Shown here one piece after another: positions 58,521 through 64,000 of a DNA stretch of 64,000 bases (the first letter of the stretch is position 1; each line of letters opens with the position of its first letter). This DNA is from CAVPUA01 sp963708805. Lineage in GTDB: Bacteria > Actinomycetota > Actinomycetes > Mycobacteriales > Jatrophihabitantaceae. The translations under genes were made by a program, and so were the position numbers. A model generated the notes under the pieces. The model had not been told where the DNA came from. It ran no database searches and saw nothing but the letters and a program-made list of their open reading frames with translations. Location of the stretch: the NCBI GenBank assembly GCA_963708805.1, contig CAVPUA010000003.1, positions 2,968,182-3,032,181 of the forward strand, in the 5' to 3' direction.

Positions 58521-59307
58521 GTGGATGTCAACGAGTCGTGGGCCTACCGTGCGCGCGGCATCGACGAACTGGTCGAGGTCAGGAGTTCTGCGGATCGGGA
58601 CGAACAGACCGCCGAGGGTGCTGGTCCGGTTCGTGGCCGAGGTGTTCGAGGGTCGCGAGGAGTGGGTGCCGCTCGGCCGGTTGAAGGTGCTCTGGTCCGG
58701 GGTCAAGGAGTTCCTCGCCAATGAGCGGCGGTGGGCTGCCGTCACTGATGTCTCCCCTGTGTCGGAGTCCGGTGAATACTACGCGACAAGCTATGTCTTC
58801 GACACGCTGATCGACGACTCGCTGGCCGACGTCGGCTACCGCAACACCGGCGGCGTCACCACGATCCACGACGTCGACGGTCTCGCGCGGTTTCTCGACA
58901 TCGACCCGGATCGGCTGCGCGACGATCCCGTGTCGTTCGAGACCGCTGACGGGTGGGTGGTTCCGTGGTCGATTACCGAGTTGATCGCCCAGCGTGCCGC
59001 CGCGAGGGAGCCGGATCCGATCCTGCGTCATGTCGACGCTGAGGAGGCCGAGCATCAGCTGCACCTGATCTATGGCAAGACGTATCCGGCGTCGCGGTCA
59101 CAGCCGGAGTGGCATATGGAGGCGCAGGACTTCGCGGACTCTGAGGGTGAGCCGTACAACCGGCCATGCTGGGAGTTGCTGCGGCGGTGGTGCGGTCGCG
59201 GGGGTGTTGAGCGGCGCGTGGAGCTGGTGGAGCTGCGGCGTGAAGTCACGCGCCTCGGCGGCCTTGATCGGGCGATCCGGTCACCGCCCTCCGGGACGGC
59301 GGGCTGA
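58521..59307 (+). CDS. Conserved actinobacterial element protein, unknown function, one frameshift
   Basis: From GTG 58521 (MDVNESWAYRARGIDELVEV) with a frame change near 58585 into RPPRVLVRFVAEVFEGREEW, VPLGRLKVLWSGVKEFLANE, and later PWSITELIAQRAAAREPDPI and RPCWELLRRWCG. This block order recurs in hypothetical proteins of about 265 residues in actinomycete mobile elements. No catalytic motif is evident; soluble. Confidence 0.6.
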
Positions 59308-59372
59308 CACGCGACGCTCGGGCAAATTGAGCGAGACCTCGGCGTCCCGGTCGCTGACCTTCGCGGTGGCCG

Positions 59373-60538
59373 CTAGCGCCACGCCCGATCCTCCGGGGAC
59401 GGCGCCCAGCGCACGGTCATCCCCTTCGGCATATGCCGGTCAAGGTCCTCGGAGTTGATCTGGTCGGGTTCGAGGAACCGCAACTCGCCGTCGTCTCGGA
59501 ACGGGTCGAGCGCGTCGGCACGTCGTTCGGCGAACTCGGCCCACTCCCCATCGTCGGGCCGTCAACGTCAGGCAGCTCGATAGCGCGGACCCGCAGAGCT
59601 TCTGCGTAGGCGCGCAGTTCCTCCGCGGCACGCCGGTTGGCCACCTGCTGCAGTACCCGGGTCTGGTTCAGCTCGGTGAGGTAGCGCTCTCGCGCTCGCG
59701 GGACGGCCCGCTCCACCGCTCCTGCAGGCGGCCGGCGGCATCGGCCACTTCGTCACGATCACGTCTGGACGAAGCGGCTCGATCTTCGATGAAGGCGAGC
59801 AGCTTCGATAGACGGCCGATGAGAGTCCAGCGGTTGCGGTCGGCCCAGCGCCGGGCGCGGTATCCGTCGATTGTCTCGATGACGAGCCGACCGGAGGGAA
59901 CCGTCACCGGGGTGAGGCTCACCCGCTGCCACGGATACTTCGCCGAGGCGACCTGCTCAGCCGGGTACTCCTCGGTCTTGCCGCGTTCTTCGGTGATGGT
60001 GAAGTCGAACGCGTCGTCTCCTTATGGCGATCCGGAAGCCCACGACGCCATCAGGTCGCGACGCGACAACGTAGCCGCGTCGTTCGGCCTCGACAGCGAG
60101 ACCCTGCACGATCCGCAACGCCCGGTCTCGCGCTGCCACCGAGACCGGGAGTCGATCGCCCAGTTCGGCCAGGTGCTGGACAGCCGGATGCGTCGCGTCG
60201 AGGACGTCAGGAACGAGGACCGGAGCAGGCGGCTCAGCGCGACTTGCCTCATCCTCGGTGGGTGCGGGTGCGAGGCGGATGACGAGGTCTCCGTGGTCGC
60301 GGCCGGTGTGTCGAAGCAGCATCCCTTCGGGCACCAAGTGGCCGGTGATCACGGCGTGGATCGCTCGCCGGTAGGCAGCACGGACACTTTCGCGGGGACG
60401 CTCGACCCAACGACTCCCCCACCCTGATCGAGTCGCGCCAACAGATCCTCTGCCTGGCCGGAGAACCTGCTCTGTCCTGCAGTCACTGTCGATCTGCTCC
60501 GCCCTCGTCGATGATTCTCGGCCACCGTCGCCGATCAT
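59373..60538 (-). CDS. Large conserved element protein with coiled-coil middle, multiply frameshifted
   Basis: Pieces read as one protein: AIHAVITGHLVPEGMLLRHT, then LPVSVAARDRALRIVQGLAV and EAERRGYVV, then a strand-rich part (FTITEER-like; VPSGRLVIETIDGYRARRWA), a coiled coil (GRLSKLLAFIEDRAASSRRD; ARERYLTELNQTRVLQQVAN) and an acidic end before WAPSPEDRAWR and TAG at 59373. At least four frame changes. The start near 60538 is uncertain. Similar proteins of about 380 residues occur in Streptomyces-type islands; function unknown. Confidence 0.5.
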
Positions 60539-60658
60539 GCCTCCGGTATCAGCCTCTCCCGGATCGATGACCAGACGGTCGACGACTGGTTCGGAACCGG
60601 TGCGTGGATGACCAGGAGCTCTCGACCTTCGTCGAGCGCTGCGGGTCGATGTCGCGGG

Positions 60659-60993
60659 TCAGCGTCGCGGCCACGCTCGGTTGAAGTAGGCCGCTCGCGG
60701 ATCGGGCAGGTGGGGTCTGATCATCGTTGCAGCATCCGGGCTGGTGGTTATCCAGTGGATCGCCTCCCGCGGAAGGTATAGGCCGCCGTCGCTTTCACGC
60801 TTCCAGCACGGGTCGTCCGCGCTGGGCCGCCGACGCGCTCGATCTCGCCCCGCGTGTACGGGGCGATCGGGCTGAAGATGTTGTTCACCAGCCAGATGCG
60901 GATCTGCTCCTCGAGCAGCGGCCACCACCTGTCGATACCCATCGGTTGGTCCGCGGGATCGGCCTGATCGGTGTCGTCTCCTGGTCGGGTCAT
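60659..60993 (-). CDS. Small protein translationally coupled to AbiEii, one frameshift
   Basis: ATG 60993 overlaps the AbiEii TGA (ATGA). MTRPGDDTDQ, then DRWWPLLEEQIRIWLVNNIF, a frame change near 60825, and DGGLYLPREAIHWITTSPDA before the stop. About 111 residues. Similar WWPLL...W proteins are found in actinobacterial islands. Its coupling to the toxin gene makes it a candidate accessory part of the system. Confidence 0.5.
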
Positions 60994-61901
60994 AGCCAGG
61001 CCAGCGTCGTCGGGTCCCAACGCCGGCCGGCGGCGGTGGCGGTCAGGGCAGGGTCGGCGAAGGAGATGACAGCACCGAGAACGTCAGCGAAGGAGGCCGG
61101 GAGACGGTCCTCGAGCAGTTGTTTGCGTCGCCAGGCCGCCCAGCGTGTCTGGGCTAGTGCGGCGTATCCATCGAGCACCTCGGCCAGAGCTGCGAGTTCG
61201 GCGACACGATAGGCCGCGACTTCGGCAAGAGCGCGCTGCAATTCGTTGGCGTCGACCGGGTGACGCGACGTCAGCAGGTACAGGTCGGCGAAGTCGCGCC
61301 AGCGGGTGTTGACGGTGCCGCGTGAACGGCGGTGGTGATCTTCTCCGCGTAGACCATGCTGAGTGGGTAGCCGGACAGGCTGATGGTGCCGCCGAGGAGC
61401 CGGGGCAGGTCGACGGTGCGTGGGGTGGGCCAGATCGGATCACCGATGTTGATGTCGACGTGCAGGGCCAGTTTCGCGGTGGCCAGCGTGGCGGTGAGGC
61501 TGACGCGCACGCCGCTGTACTGGTCCTCGTCGCGGATGGACTCGGCGCTGGCCGTCCCGGTGTCGAAGACCAGTCCATCAGGGCCCCAGCCCGATCGCGG
61601 CGATCTCCCGCACGAGGATCAGCACGTGCTCGGTCTCCCCAGTGATGGCGTTGGCTTGCATGTCGATGTCGCGGGTCGGGCGGCGAGCGCCATAGGCGGC
61701 CAGCAGGACGCCGCCTTTGAGGACGAACGTGTCGGCGTGCGGGGAGGTCGCCAGCCGGGCGAGGAACCCTTCCAGTGCATACAGCTGGTGGAGCTCGTCG
61801 GTGGGCCGATGTTGGGTGCGGGCAAGATTCTGTAGGTCCAAGTACGCCCGACCCTCGACGGTGGCGCGCGTCGGGCGACCACTGGCGGCCGGCTCGGTCA
61901 C
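60990..61901 (-). CDS. abiEii: AbiEii-type nucleotidyltransferase toxin, frameshifted
   Basis: GTG 61901 overlaps the antitoxin TGA (GTGA). N-terminal YLDLQNLARTQHRPTDEL, then LVLKGG-type motif TFVLKGGVLLAAYGARRPTR and DIDMQANAI: the GG/S-xx-DxD nucleotidyltransferase signature of AbiEii/AbiGii toxins. Frame changes at about 61580 and 61320 lead into VYAEKITTAV (conserved Lys) and a helical C-terminus (LAALAEVLDGYAALAQTRWA). AbiEii toxins modify tRNA or other RNA ends with nucleotides. Breaks are probably consensus errors since upstream and downstream couplings are preserved. Confidence 0.78.
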
Positions 61902-62506
61902 AGGAGGATCTCCAGTGCCGAGCGCAGCCCAGGTTCGGCTTTCGGAAACGCCCGGGCCATGGCCAGCAACTCTGCTGGCTGGCTGCCGGCGTCGGCGTAG
62001 CCAGCGACGCAACGCCTCGATCGCCGGCTCGGGGCCTTCCAGGTGACGCAGCGGAAGGCGTCGATGATGCACCGCTGCGGGTTGTAGAGCCCGATGCTTG
62101 TCTGAGCGGTGAGCGCGAACTCCTCGCGTCCGATGTCGAAGGTGTCCGCGGCGAAGGCATGCCAGCTGACCGGCGTCGCAGTTGCGGGATGGCGATGCCC
62201 CCGCGGGAGTGCGGCGTCGATCCGGGCCGGGATCGCGTCGGTGAGACCGTGTCGCGCGAGCGCGGTCGTCAGGCACAGCGTGGCGCGCGGTGCGCGATGC
62301 GCGATCTCGATCAAATCCGGATCGGCGTCTCCAACGGCGTCGGCCTTCAGGAACAGGCCACGGCCGAGCTGCTCGATCAGGCCGCCGTCGCGCAGCGCGT
62401 AGAGCCGCCGATCCGACAGGCCGTGCGCGCGCGCCCGGCTGTACGAGAACATCTACGGCAACCCGTCGAGGATCGTCACCGCAGATCGCTCGGCCGTCCT
62501 GGACAT
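61898..62506 (-). CDS. abiEi: AbiEi-type antitoxin with an in-frame TAG
   Basis: Reading from ATG 62506 gives MSRTAERSAVTILDGLP, TAG, then MFSYSRARAHGLSDRRLYAL and RDGGLIEQLGRGLF: the normal N-terminal winged helix of AbiEi antitoxins, split only by the stop at 62453-62455. The central part (ARHGLTDAIPARIDAALPRG) and SIGLYNPQRCIIDAFR are typical. Two opposite shifts near 62040-61985 scramble about 20 residues. If translated from ATG 62452 the first helix is lost. With AbiEii it forms a type IV toxin-antitoxin, which can act in phage abortive infection and element stability. Confidence 0.78.
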
Positions 62507-62521
62507 GGAGGTAATCGTACT

Positions 62522-62538
62522 CACATATGAGCGATGTG
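62522..62538. promoter_or_regulatory. Inverted repeat upstream of abiEi
   Basis: cacat (62522-62526) and atgtg (62534-62538) flank 7 bases in an AT-rich patch, 16 bases before the ATG at 62506. A TACGAT box lies 7 bases before that ATG on the minus strand, which would suit a leaderless transcript. AbiEi antitoxins are known to bind repeats in their own promoter. Confidence 0.4.
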
Positions 62539-62865
62539 TATACGATTCCCTCTATCTCGGGGAGGGTTTCTGAACGCACACGACTACGTCGAACGAACAC
62601 GACTACGTCGAACGCACAGCGACGACCCGCGACACGGAGCCGCCCGCGACCCCTCTCCGCCGCCTTTACGACGTTGTGCCGGCCCAGCTGTCCGCTCGCG
62701 CAGGGCTGGGTCGCCGCGACTCGACCCGGCGGATCGATCTTGCACATGCCGCCCGTACCCGACATACTTAACGCCATATCAACTCGACCGGGGCGTTCGC
62801 GAAGAGTCGCCCTGTCGGTGGATCATTTACCAAGCCAGCACACCAGCCTCGCTCAGTCGCCGACG

Positions 62866-63027
62866 CTGAAGATCCTGGCGTTGCGTCGCCCCGACACCTG
62901 CGCATGCGGCACCGTGCTCGCTGTCGGCGACCGGGCCCCCCTGGGACCGATCAACGCGGACAGTCCGCTGTGTGCGCTGCGCACAAGTCCCCACGGCCCC
63001 GCGGCCGCGGCGGCTCACGAGATGCTA
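62866..63027 (+). pseudogene. N-terminal fragment of a NERD-type zinc-ribbon protein
   Basis: LKILALRRPDTCACGTVLAV and, after a frame change near 62935, WDRSTRTVRCVRCAQVP give a four-cysteine ribbon (CACG...CVRC) seen at the start of some actinobacterial NERD-like nucleases. It then ends after about 15 residues. No NERD core follows, so I read it as a truncated remnant. The rest of 62539-63232 shows no gene. Confidence 0.35.
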
Positions 63028-63232
63028 GAAGGACCGCTGACTTTCACGGCGCGCGCACCGTCGCCGCAAATAACCTGCTTCAAGTCTGGCGTGGTGGATG
63101 GTGCACGTGTCGTCCATCCAGAATCGCGCTGAGGACCGGCGCCGACGGCGCTCGGTTAGTGGCCCAAAGAAACTGGAGTGGTCCGAGACCGAGACCGAAT
63201 CCGACGCCCATTAAATCGAGACGGTAGCCCTG

Positions 63233-63441
63233 TCAGGTGCGCTGATGCCAGATGTACACAGCGACGCCGATGGCCGCCCACACTGATGCAAAAATGGACA
63301 CACACGAGGGTGTTCGTCGAGCCTCCGATAGCGAGGAACACGAAAGCTGCTGCCCAGGGACCCCAAGAAGGCGGTGCTGGGCTCCCATTCGTTCGAGGAG
63401 CCGGTCTGGGGCGCGGGATGCGCCTTCGGTTCTGTCGACAT
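63233..63441 (-). CDS. Small single-helix membrane protein, frameshifted
   Basis: ATG 63441: MSTEPKAHPAPQTGSSNEW, then hydrophobic pieces FVFLAIGG and VWAAIGVAVYIWHQR in different frames, ending with TGA at 63233. About 68 residues after repair. No family. Confidence 0.4.
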
Positions 63442-63570
63442 GACTGACCATCCTTCCGCTGCCTGCGCATTCACTGTTTAGGGTCGGCGGCGGGATCGGA
63501 TCCGCCTGCGGCGCTGTCGCGCGAATGGATGCTCGGTTTGCGAGGGCGTGTAATCGGGGACGCTGGGCTC

Positions 63571-63842
63571 ATGGAACAAGACAAAGGCGAGTCTGACACG
63601 GCGGCGGATCCCAACGTGGCGACCAGTCGCGACACCGGCGGCGTAGAGGACGAGCGTCAGCCGGATCAGGCCAGCCCCACGGCATTACTCCGACGCCGGA
63701 GTTTGTCGGGCGGATCGCTGGCGACGATGTGGGGTATGCGGGTGAGACGGGCGCGGAGAGGCGGGCCGAGGCTGATCGCGACGTGCCCGAGGTTTCGGAC
63801 GCTCCGACTGGGGATCCGGCACGACCCAGTAACCCCGCCTAG
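63571..63842 (+). CDS. Small acidic protein of unknown function, one frameshift
   Basis: ATG 63571: MEQDKGESDTAADPNVATSR, DTGGVEDERQPDQASPTA, frame change near 63690, then FVGRIAGDDVGYAGETGAER and a TAG at 63840-63842 immediately before the next ATG. About 90 residues, strongly acidic. The neighbouring start suggests an operon. Confidence 0.5.
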
Positions 63843-64000
63843 ATGAATGGCATCGTGACGACCGACTCTTTCAGCTTCGAGAAGGCCCAACGCGAGGCTA
63901 ACGAAGTGGGCCAGACGCAGGCCGAGGAACGCGCCGCAAGGAAGCACGTCGACGAGTCAGTGCGCCGCAAGGCACCGACACAGATAAAGAGGACGGGGCG
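63843..64000 (+). CDS. Hypothetical protein (3' partial)
   Basis: ATG 63843 follows the preceding TAG directly; 52 codons are visible to the window end. The sequence (SFSFEKAQREANEVGQTQAE) is helical and highly charged, likely a coiled coil. GTG 63855 is an alternative start. The gene runs off the right edge. Confidence 0.45.
   Translation, partial: MNGIVTTDSFSFEKAQREANEVGQTQAEERAARKHVDESVRRKAPTQIKRTG

Overview
The window is high-GC DNA from an actinobacterium. Supporting signs are F420-type oxidoreductases, a HelR-like RNA polymerase motor, two ECF41-type sigma factors with a C-terminal SnoaL-like domain, an MmpL-type exporter, an MT0933-type small protein, monomeric isocitrate dehydrogenase, frequent GTG starts, and a wall-anchored protein with an LAxTG-type motif. 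The genus cannot be fixed from sequence alone. No complete rRNA, tRNA or CRISPR array is visible.

Layout. 1-20 kb holds envelope and housekeeping genes: a wall-anchored DUF5979-type protein (cut by the left edge), aquaporin, a receiver-only regulator, a FUSC-type protein, a zinc metallopeptidase lipoprotein, an NlpC/P60 hydrolase divergent from the potassium transporter kup, a HAD-like protein, a NERD protein, exonuclease III facing an Fpg/Nei glycosylase, a siderophore-interacting protein, an AAA ATPase and a GH3 lipoprotein. 20-31 kb holds SDR/HxlR, icd, an F420-type reductase divergent from an ECF41 sigma factor, a moxR-DUF58-VWA-VWA operon, a trypsin-like protease, msrA and a thioesterase. 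31-43.7 kb holds helR, a three-gene TPR/AAA ATPase membrane operon, two PPOX proteins, an exporter, a Phd/PIN toxin-antitoxin pair next to rtcB, and a second ECF41 sigma factor divergent from a carboxymuconolactone decarboxylase-family gene. 43.7-50.4 kb holds an MMPL exporter, a hemerythrin pseudogene, an EmrB-type exporter with its MarR regulator, and a STAS protein. 50.4-52.4 kb is almost gene-free but rich in strong hairpins. 52.4-55.3 kb encodes a very large secreted repeat protein. At 55.53 kb a tRNA/tmRNA 3'-end-like sequence marks a probable attachment site; to its right, up to the window edge, lie genes typical of an actinomycete integrative element (DUF3892, small basic proteins, a sigma-like protein, conserved hypotheticals and an AbiEi/AbiEii type IV toxin-antitoxin pair).

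Many otherwise convincing genes, including housekeeping ones such as kup, xthA and moxR, are broken by single-base shifts, and most are repaired by removing one base. I read these mainly as consensus errors, so such genes are given as one CDS spanning the broken frames. A few loci (hemerythrin, alpha/beta hydrolase and NERD fragments) look truly decayed. Three genes also carry an in-frame TAG inside a protein that continues on both sides.
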